Source: an uncultured Kiritimatiellota bacterium (GTDB lineage Bacteria; Verrucomicrobiota; Kiritimatiellia; RFP12; UBA1067). Taken from it: 64,000 nucleotides of DNA. Location of the stretch: NCBI GenBank assembly GCA_934635385.1, contig CAKTZI010000001.1, positions 124,001-188,000 of the forward strand, given 5' to 3'. How positions within the stretch are numbered: the stretch's first letter is position 1; each line of letters starts with the position of its first letter. Shown piece after piece: positions 50,138-58,846 of this stretch. Under the pieces are notes generated by a model. The model was not told the DNA's origin. It worked only from the letters and a program-made list of their open reading frames with translations, and searched no databases. The translations under genes and the position numbers were made by a program.

Positions 50138-51304
50138 ATGAAGATTACCGAAGACATCCAGTACGTCGGCGTCAACGACCATCAGATCGACCTGTTCGAG
50201 GGCCAGTATCCCGTGCCGAACGGCATGGCCTACAACTCGTATGCCGTCCTCGACGAGAAGGTCACCGTCTTCGACACGGTTGACCGGCATTTCGGCGAGG
50301 AATGGCTCGGCAACATCCGGGCGCGCCTCGGCGACCGAAAGCCGGACTACCTCGTCGTCCAGCACATGGAGCCCGACCACTCGGCGAACGTCGCGGCGTT
50401 CATGGCGGCGTTCCCGGACGCGAAGGTCGTCTCGTCCGCGCCGGCGTTCACGATGATGAAGAACTTCTTCGGTACGGACTGGGCCGACCGCCGGATCGTC
50501 GTGAAGGAGGGCGACACGCTCGCCACGGGGCGTCACGCGTTCGCGTTCGTCGCCGCGCCGATGGTGCATTGGCCGGAGGTGATCGTCACGTACGACACGG
50601 CGGACAAGGTTCTCTTCTCGGCGGACGGCTTCGGCAAGTTCGGCGCGAACGACGTCGTTGACCCCGAAGGGTGGGACTGCGAGGCGCGCCGCTACTACAT
50701 CGGCATTGTCGGCAAGTACGGCGCCCAGACGATGGCGCTGCTGAAGAAGGCGAGCGGGCTCGACATCCGGGTCATCTGTCCGCTGCACGGCCCCGTCCTC
50801 GACACGCCGGAGGCGATCGCGCACGCCCTGAAGCAGTACACGACGTGGGCGAGCTACGCTGTCGAGTCGGAGGGCGTGCTGGTCGCCTACACGTCGGTCT
50901 ACGGGCACACGAAAGCGGCGGTCGAGGAGCTCGCCGCGATGCTGAAGGCGCGCGGCTGCCCGAAGGTCGTCGTCGCCGACCTCGCGCGCGACGAGCTGTT
51001 CGAGACGGTCGAGGACGCGTTCCGCTACGGCAAGCTCGTCCTCGCGACGACGACGTACAACGCCGAGATCTTCCCGTTCATGCGCACGTTCATCACGCAC
51101 CTGACGGAGCGCAACTACCAGAACCGCACGGTCGGCCTCATCGAGAACGGCTCGTGGGCGCCGACGGCGGCGCGCGTGATGAAGGGACTCTTCGAGAAGT
51201 CGAAGAACATCACGTTCTGCGCGAACGTGGTGCACATCAAGTCCGCCCTGAACGAGCAGTCGAGGGGCGAACTCGCCGCGCTCGCGGACGAGCTCTGCCG
51301 TTAG
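50138..51304 (+). CDS. A-type flavodiiron protein (oxygen/nitric oxide reductase)
   Basis: A 388-aa two-domain enzyme that reduces O2 to water or NO to N2O, protecting anaerobes. The metallo-beta-lactamase-like domain has the diiron ligands VQHMEPDHSANV (HxExDH, about residue 80), MVHWPEVI, LFSADGFGKFG and CPLHGPVL. The flavodoxin domain from about residue 248 has the FMN loop VAYTSVYGHTKAA and LIENGSWAPTAARVM. There is no rubredoxin tail, so an external electron donor is needed. It is monocistronic with its own promoter. Confidence 0.93.
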   Translation: MKITEDIQYVGVNDHQIDLFEGQYPVPNGMAYNSYAVLDEKVTVFDTVDRHFGEEWLGNIRARLGDRKPDYLVVQHMEPDHSANVAAFMAAFPDAKVVSSAPAFTMMKNFFGTDWADRRIVVKEGDTLATGRHAFAFVAAPMVHWPEVIVTYDTADKVLFSADGFGKFGANDVVDPEGWDCEARRYYIGIVGKYGAQTMALLKKASGLDIRVICPLHGPVLDTPEAIAHALKQYTTWASYAVESEGVLVAYTSVYGHTKAAVEELAAMLKARGCPKVVVADLARDELFETVEDAFRYGKLVLATTTYNAEIFPFMRTFITHLTERNYQNRTVGLIENGSWAPTAARVMKGLFEKSKNITFCANVVHIKSALNEQSRGELAALADELCR

Positions 51305-51336
51305 CGCCAAGAGACGGCAGACGCAGTGCATTCCAG

Positions 51337-51522
51337 ATGGCGTGTTCGGAGGCGACGTCCCTTCAGGACCTGTTCGGTGCGGATTACGTCTCGGTCGACC
51401 TGTGGCAGGAGGCGCGCGAGCGGGCGGACGGCAGTCTGCCGCTGAAGGTCGCGGAGCTTGCGGAGGGCTACGGTTCGCGCGAGTCGGCGCGCCGCTCTTC
51501 AAGAACGCCGTCTGGCGGTTAG
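51337..51522 (+). CDS. small open reading frame of uncertain status
   Basis: 61 codons in the gap between the flavodiiron gene and the convergent response regulator, overlapping the latter's 3' end by 24 nt. The first 45 residues (TSLQDLFGADYVSVDLWQEA) look protein-like, then it turns Arg/Ser-rich. It may be the front of a truncated gene. No family is recognised. Confidence 0.25.
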   Translation: MACSEATSLQDLFGADYVSVDLWQEARERADGSLPLKVAELAEGYGSRESARRSSRTPSGG

Positions 51523-52146
51523 GCGCTCGGCTTCAGGCCGGAGAAGGCTCATCGCGCGGGCGACGGCTTCGGTGCGGTTCGCCGCGCCGAGCTTGCGGCA
51601 GATGGCGCCGAGATGCTGCTTGACCGCGTCGGCGGAGATTGACAGCGCCTTGGAGATGTCCTGGTTCGTCAGGCCGCGCTTGACGAATGACAGGATCTCC
51701 TGCTGCCGCGGCGTGAGCGCCGGGACGTTGGCCATTTCCGCGAGCGCGTTGCGGATTTCGGACGAGAGGGTCGCCTCTCCGCGCGCCACGGCGCGGATCG
51801 CCTCGATGAGCGCGTCGTTCGCCGTGTCCTTCACGAGTGCGCCGCAGGCGCCGGCCCGCATCGCGTTGGCGAGTTCGGCGGACGTTCCGAAGGTCGTCAG
51901 GATCAGGATGCGCGTCTTCGGCAGGGACTTGTTGATTTGCCGCGTTGCCTCGGCTCCGTTGACGCGCGGCATCATCAGGTCCATCACGATGACGTCGGGT
52001 TCAAGCTCCCGTGCGCGCCGGACGGCCTCCTCACCGTCTGCGGCCTCTCCGACGACTTCAAGGTCGGGGTGGAAGGAGATGAGCGTGGCAAGTCCCATGC
52101 GGAGCAGCCGATGGTCGTCGGCCAGGAGTATGCGGATGCGTTTCAT
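51499..52146 (-). CDS. NarL/FixJ-type response regulator
   Basis: A 215-aa two-component regulator. The receiver domain has RILLADDHRLLRMGLATLI (acidic pocket), the phosphorylated Asp in VIVMDLMMPRVNG near residue 56, LTTFGTSAEL and LVKDTAN with the conserved Lys. The LuxR-type DNA-binding domain has LTPRQQEILSFVKRGLTNQD and ISADAVKQHLGAICRKL. Both domains look intact. Its start overlaps the stop of the histidine kinase gene (ATGA), but that kinase is broken, so this regulator is probably orphaned or fed by another kinase. Confidence 0.9.
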   Translation of the reverse strand: MKRIRILLADDHRLLRMGLATLISFHPDLEVVGEAADGEEAVRRARELEPDVIVMDLMMPRVNGAEATRQINKSLPKTRILILTTFGTSAELANAMRAGACGALVKDTANDALIEAIRAVARGEATLSSEIRNALAEMANVPALTPRQQEILSFVKRGLTNQDISKALSISADAVKQHLGAICRKLGAANRTEAVARAMSLLRPEAERLTARRRS

Positions 52147-52805
52147 TCCCAGACCTCTTCCTTGTGCAGGGTGACGACGATGCGCGCGCCGTGTCCGGGG
52201 CGAGACGCGATCTTCAGGTTCCCGCCGTGCCGGCGAATGCGCTCGGCGACGCCGTCGAGACCGAAATGCCCCTCCTGCGCCGTCGGTCGCCGTTCGGGCT
52301 CGAAGCCGACGCCGTTGTCGGTGACGGAGAACAGGATCGCCTCGGCCTCGTGCGCACCGGCCACGCGAATTTCCGACGCCTTGCCGTGCGTGACGGCGTT
52401 GAAGACAAGTTCGCGGACAATGCAGAGAATGGCGTGTGCCGTCTAATCGTTCATCTTTGCGCGCGCGACCGCAAACCGGACGCGCACGGACACGCCCTCG
52501 GCAATCGGGCGGATCGTCCGGCGGATCGCCGAGGCGAAGTCCGGCTCGTTCAGGACGTCGTTTCGGAGGTCCCAGAGACAGCGGCGCAAGTCCGTGCGAC
52601 AGGACTGCAGCATGCGTTCCGCGCTCGCGAGATGGTCGCTTGCCGCGGGCAGTCCAGCCGCGTAGGCGTTCCGGGCGGCGGAGATCCGGTACGCGACGAC
52701 CGTCAGGTTCTGCGCGAGGTTGTCGTGGAGTTCGGCCGCGAGACGTGTGCGCTCGCCGATCTTCAGCGCCGCTTTCGCCCTGGCCGCTCGTGCGCGGGCG
52801 AGGAC
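52143..52805 (-). pseudogene. histidine kinase (HisKA_3/HATPase), 5' truncated and split by an amber codon
   Basis: In one frame this encodes RLAAELHDNLAQNLTVVAYR (phospho-accepting His in ELHDN), an amber codon at 52445-52443, then CIVRELVFNAVTHGKASEI (N box), SVTDNGVGFEPE (G1) and HFGLDGVAERIRRHGG (G2). Coding quality is equal on both sides of the TAG, so it is a recent nonsense change or a sequencing error. Upstream of about 52805 the sensor part is missing; the DNA there belongs to a truncated gene on the other strand. It was the partner of the regulator at 51499. Confidence 0.8.
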
Positions 52806-53588
52806 GTGGCGGTCTACGGCGATACGGTTGACCACTGGGAGCGCAACCTGGCGAGCGGCGCCCTGATCGGCGGTCTGGGGGTTCACTTCTTCAACTACGA
52901 CATCTACGAGACGCAGCATGGCGGCGTGAAGCGGGAGAAGAACCACGATGCGATTGCCGCGTGGTTTGCCGAGGTGAAGAAGAGCCGCTTTCCCGCGTTG
53001 GCCGCCAAGACGCTTGAGCCCGGCGATGTCGCCGTCGTCAACTTCAGCAAGGCGTCGCTGCCGCCGCTGCAGGAGCTGTACGAGGCCGGATTCAAGGTCG
53101 AGCCGCTGAACGGCGCGTGGCTCGACCGCCTGAAGCACTGCCGCCTCGCGTTTGCGTCGGACATCGCGGACATCCGTCCGAAAGAGACGGCCGTCATCCG
53201 CGCGTGGATCAAGCGTGGCGGCGTCTTCGTCACCTCGCCGACGAATGCGGCGTTCCTGGCGCAGATCGGGCTTCCGCTGCCGGCGAATACGCGCGGCTTC
53301 CATGATCTCAAAAGCGGACGTCCGCGCATCACGACGGAAGTCGGCTCGGTCTTCGCGGTGCGCGAACCGTATCCGGCGATTCATCCGTGGGAGCATTGGT
53401 TTTTCGAGAAAGATGCCTATCCCGAAGCCGAGCGCATCCAGACGTTCACGGGCGGCCCGGATGGTTGCGCGGGGCATCCGGCCTCGTTCGCGTTCAAGAT
53501 CGGGAAAGGACAACTTCTGCTGATGAACAGCCTCTACCGCGCCGATGTCGTGACGAAGGCGTTGACAAGGAAGCAGGAAGGGAAGTGA
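52806..53588 (+). pseudogene. carboxy-terminal part of a protein, probably 5' truncated
   Basis: About 260 codons of good coding sequence (GALIGGLGVHFFNYDIYETQ; VAVVNFSKASLPPLQELYEA; AVIRAWIKRGGVFVTSPTNA) with no signal peptide, promoter or ribosome site. The layout around VIRAWIKRGGVFVTSP resembles the GATase1-like domain of some glycoside hydrolases, but I do not name a family. It begins exactly where the oppositely oriented kinase fragment begins, which suggests that one deletion removed the 5' ends of two divergent genes. A GTG at 52806 could serve as a start. The BASS transporter follows 20 nt later. Confidence 0.55.
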
Positions 53589-53608
53589 TTCGGCAAGGGG
53601 GTGTCCAA

Positions 53609-54583
53609 ATGGCCTTGGGCTGCTTTGTGAGGCGGAATGCGTTCGGCTTGGCCATTTTGGCCTGTGCGGCGGTTTCGTTCTCGTTTCCGGGTGCGTTCAC
53701 GACGTGGGGCGGCGTACGGCTGACGAAGCTGGTCGCGCCGGCGATTCAGCTGATCATGTTCGGGATGGGGACGACGCTGACGCCGGGTGATTTCCTGCGC
53801 GTCGCGAAATGTCCGTGGGGCGTGGCCGTCGGCATCGTGCTGCAGTTCCTGGTCATGCCGCTTATCGGGTTTCTGCTCGCGATTGCGTTTGGGTTCACGG
53901 GCGAGCTTGCGGCGGGATGCGTGCTGATCGGATCGGTCGCGGGCGGGACGGCCTCCAACGTGATCGCCTATCTCGCGCGGGCGAATGTCGCGCTGTCGGT
54001 GACGATGACGTGCTGCTCGACTCTCCTGTCGCCGCTCGTGACGCCGTTCCTCATGAAGCTGCTGGCCGGACGCTTCGTCGCGATTGACGCGGGGGCGATG
54101 ATGCTGTCCATTCTGGAGATCGTCATCGTTCCGATTGCGGTCGGCGGCGCGTTCCGCCGGGTTTTCGGCAAGTGGCTCGACGCGCACAAGGCCGCCGCAG
54201 ACAGGTGCTTGTCCGTCGTCTCGATGGCGGGCGTCTGCTTTACGATCCTTGCGCTGACCGCGCCGAGCCGGGACACGTTCAAGGAGGCGGGCGCGCTGAT
54301 TGTCCTTGCGGCGGCCCTGCACAACTCGGTTGGCTATCTCTGCGGCTATTGGCTCACGCGTCTGCTGGGGCGGATCCTGCCGCTGGATGCGCGCGATGCG
54401 CGCACGGTCGCCATCGAGGTCGGCATGCAGAACGGCGGCATGGCGGGTGCGCTCGCGACGGATGTCCTCAAGAGCGCGGTCGCGGCGCTGCCGGCAAACG
54501 TGTTCTCGATCTGGATGAACTTCTCCGGCTCGCTGCTCGCCAACCGCTGGAGCCGCCGGCCTCCAACCACCGCATTTATATAA
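53609..54583 (+). CDS. bile acid:sodium symporter (BASS) family transporter
   Basis: A 324-aa membrane protein with about ten spans. Family marks: LIMFGMGTTLTPGDF, the broken-helix motif VAGGTASNVIAYLARANVAL and ATDVLKSAVAALPANVFSIW near the end, where the sodium-site residues sit. Bacterial members import organic anions such as pantoate or other carboxylates with sodium; the substrate is not clear here. The ATG at 53609 follows GGCAAGGGGG; a GTG at 53585 is possible. The stop lies inside the terminator hairpin. Confidence 0.88.
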   Translation: MALGCFVRRNAFGLAILACAAVSFSFPGAFTTWGGVRLTKLVAPAIQLIMFGMGTTLTPGDFLRVAKCPWGVAVGIVLQFLVMPLIGFLLAIAFGFTGELAAGCVLIGSVAGGTASNVIAYLARANVALSVTMTCCSTLLSPLVTPFLMKLLAGRFVAIDAGAMMLSILEIVIVPIAVGGAFRRVFGKWLDAHKAAADRCLSVVSMAGVCFTILALTAPSRDTFKEAGALIVLAAALHNSVGYLCGYWLTRLLGRILPLDARDARTVAIEVGMQNGGMAGALATDVLKSAVAALPANVFSIWMNFSGSLLANRWSRRPPTTAFI

Positions 54584-54594
54584 ATGCGGTGGTT
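54565..54594 (+). terminator. intrinsic terminator overlapping the BASS stop codon
   Basis: A 30-nt perfect palindrome, AACCACCGCATTTAT and its exact complement, followed by GTCTT. The last four codons and the TAA lie within it. The symmetry could serve both strands, although downstream of it are only relics. Confidence 0.75.
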
Positions 54595-54689
54595 GTCTTG
54601 GCATGGGCATCGACGAATGCTTTTTTCAAGAATCACAATCAGTTTTTCAGGAAACGCAATTTACTCTTGCGCGGCTGTGTCTTATAGAT

Positions 54690-54985
54690 AAGGTCGCCCC
54701 GTACTGGGTCAAGGGCGGCGCTCCAGACTGCCTCCTCTGCGAGGATTTCGGCGATGTGGCCGACCTCACGGCGGCGACGGTCTACAGCGGGTACCTGAAG
54801 GACGGCTCGATTCCCCGGCGGTGCCGCGCCCAGTCGAAGCTGTCCATCGACCGCCAGAGGGGCTCGTTCGCCCGCGCGACGTCGCAGACGGTGTTGAGGG
54901 ATTCGGTCTTCGAGACCTGGCAGTACAGCATCGCCGCGACATGGCTCTTCGGCGAGAAGGTGCGGCTCCGCACACTGTGCGCCCT
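54690..54985 (-). pseudogene. decayed fragment resembling an IS4-family transposase amino terminus
   Basis: One minus-strand frame (54782-54973) reads RTFSPKSHVAAMLYCQVSKT, then ESLNTVCDVARANEPLWRSM. This recalls the DUF4372-type start of IS4-like transposases (a fixed aromatic-Ser segment, then LLxxQLxxxxSLR). It stops after 63 residues and no catalytic DDE region follows. No terminal repeats are seen. The assignment is tentative. Confidence 0.35.
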
Positions 54986-54988
54986 CGC

Positions 54989-55222
54989 GGCCTCAAGGCG
55001 TTTGGCATCATCTTCGAGACCCTGGTTGCCCGTGATTTGCGCACGTATGCGGAATCATTGGATGGTTCGGTCTCTCATTACAAGGACAAGAGCGGGCTGG
55101 AATGCGATGCGGTCATCCATCTCCGGAATATCCTTATGGTCGTCACGGCGCAAGGCGAGTTCGCCTACGAGCGTCCGGGCGATGGCGTCATCGTCTGTCC
55201 AATTGGTGCACTGAAGCCCTGA
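54989..55222 (+). pseudogene. carboxy-terminal fragment of a DUF4143 ATP-binding protein
   Basis: Encodes GLKAFGIIFETLVARDLRTY, AESLDGSVSHYKDKSGLECD, AVIHLRN, then directly LMVVTAQGEFAYER and VIVCPIGALKP. In intact DUF4143 ATPases these blocks are separated by about 45 residues (the nuclease-like EVKLG part), so an internal deletion is visible. The ATPase domain is missing altogether. Confidence 0.7.
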
Positions 55223-55269
55223 CATGACATCGGCGGCGACATTTCTCAAGGGCCGTGAACGGCGTCACT

Positions 55270-55298
55270 TTGCAGACTTCAGCAGAAACTGCTATACT
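55270..55298 (+). promoter_or_regulatory. promoter of the DUF4091 gene
   Basis: TTGCAG (55270-55275), 17-bp spacer, TATACT (55293-55298) with TGC before it. The ATG at 55375 is 76 nt downstream. Confidence 0.65.
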
Positions 55299-55374
55299 AT
55301 ACGGCTTATGGGCTTCCTTGACATCGGGGGGGCGAAGGCCTGTAGATCGAGAATCAAGAAGGAACGAAGCGAAC

Positions 55375-56772
55375 ATGGGAAAACTGCTGGGCATTGCGTT
55401 GGCGCTCGCGGCGGCGACGGCGGACGCGCGGACGTTCGAGGTGACGGCGTGGCGCGGCGAGACGGTCGCGGCGCGCGTGCTGGACTTCTGCGAACTGGGC
55501 GATGCGCCGGACGGGCTGACGATTCGGCGTGGCGTCCTGAAGTCCGTCAAGTACGCGCCGGAGCCGGAGAGCCTGCAGCGGCTTGAGGTCTACGATCGCG
55601 TCAAGTGGACGGAGGACGACGACAGCGATGGCCCGCGCGTGGTTGAGATCGCCGTGCCGGCGGACGCGAAGCCGGGCGCCTACGCCTGCGGCATGATGCG
55701 CGTCACGGTCATTGACCGCGTGCTGCCGCCGGCGAGGGAGTGGAAGTACTACCTCGACCTCTGGCAGCATCCGTGGGCCGTCGCGCGCCTCGCGAAGGCG
55801 AAGCCGTTCTCGAAGAAGCACTACGCGGCGATGAAGCCCGTCTGGGAACTGCTCGCGACGGCGGGGCAGAAGACGATCACCGTCCCGATCCTCGACCAGC
55901 CGTGGGATCACCAGTGCCGCGACGCCTACCGTTCGCTGGTGGCGGACGGCGACTTCCGCCTCTTCGACGAGTACGTGCAGTTCAGCCTCGACTGCGGCCT
56001 GGGGCCGGACATCTCGTGCTACTCGCTCTGCCCGTGGACGCTCGGCAAGACAATCGACGAGGCCGAGCTGGAGAAGCGCTGGGGCGCGTTCCTCGACAAG
56101 TTCGCCGCGCACGTCAAGGCGAAGGGCTGGTTCGCGCACACGATCATGGCGATGGACGAGCGCGCGCCGGAAGACGTCGCGAAGGTCGCGCGGTTCGTGC
56201 AGAAGCACGCGCCGGGCATGCGCCTCTCGATGGCGGGCAACCGCAAGCCGAGCGACTTCAAGGGCATCACGATCGACGTCTATTCGCAGGTTCTCACCTC
56301 GGATTGCGTGACGCCTGAATTCCTGGCCGAGGCGTCTGCGCGCCGTGCGAAAGGGTTCGTCACGACGCACTACGTCTGCTGCTGGCCGACATCTCCGAAC
56401 ACGTTCATGTCCTCGAAGGACGGCGAGGCGTTCTGGTGCGGCGCGTCGCCGGCGTTCCTCGGCCTCGACGGCTTCCTGCGCTGGGCATGGAACAGCTGGC
56501 CGCAGGACCCGGAGGAGGACGCGACGTACGGAGACTGGCGTGCGGGCGACACGTTCCTCTGCTATCCGAAGGGCGAGCCGTCGTGGCGCTTCCTCGAACT
56601 GCGCAACGGCATCATCGCGGCGGAGAAGGTGCGCCTCCTGAAGGAGCAGGGGCTTTTCGCGGATGCGTTCGCGGAGGTCGCCGCGCTCTATGACGTGAAG
56701 CAGGCGAACGAGAACAAGTGCAATTTCCGAAACATCCGTCAGAAGACATTGGAGCTCGTGAACCGCAAGTGA
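55375..56772 (+). CDS. exported DUF4091 (GH123-like) protein
   Basis: A 465-aa protein with a signal peptide (MGKLLGIALALAAATADA). The amino domain is beta-rich. The carboxy part has the DUF4091/GH123 layout: YYLDLWQHPWAVARLA, VPILDQPWDH, FAHTIMAMDERAPEDVAKVA with the acidic pair (DE) expected at the active site, TIDVYSQVL and FLGLDGFLRWAWNSWPQDP. Relatives are glycosidases acting on N-acetylgalactosamine-containing glycans. It is probably a periplasmic or outer-membrane glycan hydrolase. A longer in-frame start at 55255 precedes its promoter and is rejected. The next gene's GTG overlaps its stop. Confidence 0.8.
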   Translation: MGKLLGIALALAAATADARTFEVTAWRGETVAARVLDFCELGDAPDGLTIRRGVLKSVKYAPEPESLQRLEVYDRVKWTEDDDSDGPRVVEIAVPADAKPGAYACGMMRVTVIDRVLPPAREWKYYLDLWQHPWAVARLAKAKPFSKKHYAAMKPVWELLATAGQKTITVPILDQPWDHQCRDAYRSLVADGDFRLFDEYVQFSLDCGLGPDISCYSLCPWTLGKTIDEAELEKRWGAFLDKFAAHVKAKGWFAHTIMAMDERAPEDVAKVARFVQKHAPGMRLSMAGNRKPSDFKGITIDVYSQVLTSDCVTPEFLAEASARRAKGFVTTHYVCCWPTSPNTFMSSKDGEAFWCGASPAFLGLDGFLRWAWNSWPQDPEEDATYGDWRAGDTFLCYPKGEPSWRFLELRNGIIAAEKVRLLKEQGLFADAFAEVAALYDVKQANENKCNFRNIRQKTLELVNRK

Positions 56773-57950
56773 ACGCACGAACGAGAGTTGCGCCGCACGT
56801 CGCGGCCCTGCCGAAAAGCGGCATCCGCAAGTTCTTTGACATCGTCGCCCAGCGCAAGGACGTCGTTTCGCTCGGCGTCGGCGAGCCGGACTTCGACACG
56901 CCCTGGCACATCGCGCGCGCGGCCGTGACGTGCCTGGAGGACGGCGGCACGCACTACACCTCGAACCTCGGCACGCCCGAACTGCGTCAGGCGATTGCGC
57001 GCTACCTCGCGCGCCGTTTCGACGCGGCGTTCGACTGGAAGCGGGAGATCCTCGTCACGGTCGGCGTGTCGGAGGCCATCGACCTCGCGATCCGCGCGAT
57101 CTGCTCGCCCGGCGACGAGATCCTCTATCACGAGCCGTGCTTCGTCTCGTATGCGCCGACGATCCGCCTCGCGCACGCCGTGCCGGTCTGCGTCGAGACG
57201 CGCGTCGAGGACGACTTTCGCCTGACGGTCGAGGCGCTGGAAAAGAAGGTGACGCCGAAGACGAAGGCGATTCTCCTCAACTTTCCGTGCAACCCGACGG
57301 GGGCCGTCCTCTCGCGGGACGACATGCGGGCGATTCTCGCGTTCGCCGCGAAGCACGACCTGCTGATCCTGGCCGACGAGGTCTATTCGGAGCTGAACTA
57401 TGCGGAGGCGGAAGCGGACGTCGAGAAGATGCCCTCTTTTGCGTCATTCCCCGAGAGCCGCGACCGCGTGATTCTCCTGAACGGATTCTCGAAGTCGTGG
57501 GCGATGACGGGCTGGCGGCTCGGCTACGCCTGCGGCCCCAACGACGTCATCGACGCGATGATGAAGATTCACCAGTACGGCATCATGTCCGCCCCGACGC
57601 TCTCGCAGGCGGCGGGCGTCGAGGCGATGGATCATGGCGACAAGGAGGTCGCGCGGATGCGCCGCGAATACCGCCGCCGCCGCGACTACCTCGTGCCCGC
57701 GCTCAACGCGATGGGCCTGAAGACGCGGATGCCGCAAGGCGCGTTCTACATCTTCGCCGACATCCGCGCGACGGGGCTTTCGGACGAGGACTTCGCGCTG
57801 AAGCTTCTGAACGATTATGGCGTCGCCGTCGTGCCGGGCAGCGCGTTCGGCTCCTGCGGCGCGGGCTTTGTCCGCATGTCGTATGCGACCTCGCTCGAAA
57901 AGATCCACCTCGCCGTCGAGCGGATGCAGAAGATGCGGACGGCGACATGA
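56769..57950 (+). CDS. PLP-dependent class I/II aminotransferase
   Basis: A 393-aa fold-type I aminotransferase, probably aspartate/aromatic type. It has DVVSLGVGEPDFDTPWHIA, HYTSNLGTPELRQAI, LLNFPCNPTGAVLS, ILADEVYSELNY, the PLP lysine in LNGFSKSWAMTGWRLGY (about residue 240) and FVRMSYATS with the substrate-binding Arg. All cofactor contacts are present. It begins at GTG overlapping the previous stop (GTGA) and overlaps the next gene by ATGA. Substrate choice (alanine, aspartate, or a diaminopimelate branch) cannot be settled. Confidence 0.88.
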   Translation: MNARTRVAPHVAALPKSGIRKFFDIVAQRKDVVSLGVGEPDFDTPWHIARAAVTCLEDGGTHYTSNLGTPELRQAIARYLARRFDAAFDWKREILVTVGVSEAIDLAIRAICSPGDEILYHEPCFVSYAPTIRLAHAVPVCVETRVEDDFRLTVEALEKKVTPKTKAILLNFPCNPTGAVLSRDDMRAILAFAAKHDLLILADEVYSELNYAEAEADVEKMPSFASFPESRDRVILLNGFSKSWAMTGWRLGYACGPNDVIDAMMKIHQYGIMSAPTLSQAAGVEAMDHGDKEVARMRREYRRRRDYLVPALNAMGLKTRMPQGAFYIFADIRATGLSDEDFALKLLNDYGVAVVPGSAFGSCGAGFVRMSYATSLEKIHLAVERMQKMRTAT

Positions 57951-58630
57951 AGTCGAAGTTCCTGCCGTTTGAGATTCTCTACGAAGACCGCGACTTGATC
58001 GTCATCGACAAGCCGGCGGGGTTGCTGACGACGCACACGAAGCTCGTCGGGCGCGCCGCGCGCGAGGCCCAGACGACGGCCGAGAACTACCTGAACGACT
58101 ACGTGCGCAAGGGCCAGCGGCGCAGCTCAAAGCGCGTCTGGCTCGTCCATCGGCTCGACCGTGAGACGAGCGGCGTCATGATGTTCGTGAAGGACGAACG
58201 CCTTGCGGACGCGATTCGCGACCGCTGGAACGAGCTGACCGAGAAGACGTACCGCGCGCGCGTCGAGGGTGTGCTGTCCGAGGAGAAGGGCGTCTTCGAG
58301 TCGTATCTGCGCGACGATCCGAAGACGCTGAAGGTGTCGAGCGTCAGGGACCCGAAGCTCGGCAAGCTCGCGCGCACCGAATGGACGCGGCTTGCGGTCG
58401 AGCGGAACACGACGCTTGTCGAGGTTGCGCTCAAGTCGGGACGCAAGAACCAGATCCGCGTCCACTTCAGCGAAGCGGGGCATCCCGTCGTCGGCGACGT
58501 CAAGTACGGCGCGAAGAAGGCCGACCGCCTGCACCTCCGCTCCGTCCGCCTTGTCTTCACTCATCCCGTGACGGGAAAGACGTTCGACTTCACGGCGAAT
58601 GTGCGCGGAGGCGGTGGTATCATCGTCTGA
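57947..58630 (+). CDS. RluA-family pseudouridine synthase
   Basis: A 227-aa RNA pseudouridine synthase. It has ILYEDRDLIVIDKPAGLLTT at the start, the catalytic Asp in VWLVHRLDRETSGVMMF near residue 66, ALKSGRKNQIRVHF and GHPVVGDVKYG. No S4 RNA-binding domain precedes it, so it resembles RluA/TruC-type enzymes more than RluC/D. The target uridine is unknown. It is coupled to the aminotransferase by ATGA. Confidence 0.9.
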   Translation: MKSKFLPFEILYEDRDLIVIDKPAGLLTTHTKLVGRAAREAQTTAENYLNDYVRKGQRRSSKRVWLVHRLDRETSGVMMFVKDERLADAIRDRWNELTEKTYRARVEGVLSEEKGVFESYLRDDPKTLKVSSVRDPKLGKLARTEWTRLAVERNTTLVEVALKSGRKNQIRVHFSEAGHPVVGDVKYGAKKADRLHLRSVRLVFTHPVTGKTFDFTANVRGGGGIIV

Positions 58631-58637
58631 ATTGTGG

Positions 58638-58643
58638 TACAAT
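58638..58643 (+). promoter_or_regulatory. -10 box of the small membrane protein gene (leaderless arrangement)
   Basis: TGG-TACAAT, with the ATG at 58651 starting 7 nt later. The surrounding AATTGTGGTA-AATACG matches the infC promoter at 28490-28505. Confidence 0.55.
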
Positions 58644-58650
58644 ACGAACC

Positions 58651-58830
58651 ATGAAGAAAGAAGCGATTGTTTTCCTTGTGGTGGTCGTCGTCTCGCTCGT
58701 GACGGCGCACGTCTGCCACGCCCATTTCCCCGGCGTCGCGCCGATGATCAAGCCGATGGCCTGGCCGTTCGTCTGCCTCGCGGTTCTGCTCGTGCGGCGG
58801 CTTGCGGCGCAGCGGAAGCGTGGGAAGTAA
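58651..58830 (+). CDS. small two-span membrane protein
   Basis: 59 aa: KKEAIVFLVVVVVSLVTAHV is one hydrophobic span and PMAWPFVCLAVLLVRRLAAQ a second, with a basic end (RKRGK). No family is recognised. It has its own promoter and lies 16 nt before proA, with which it may be cotranscribed. Confidence 0.65.
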   Translation: MKKEAIVFLVVVVVSLVTAHVCHAHFPGVAPMIKPMAWPFVCLAVLLVRRLAAQRKRGK

Positions 58831-58846
58831 AGCGGGAGGCACGACA

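Noticed and set aside
52443..53513. Full-length histidine kinase of 356 codons upstream of the amber codon
   Set aside because: Only the last 120 or so codons are kinase-like; the rest is the reverse of a well-coded plus-strand fragment.
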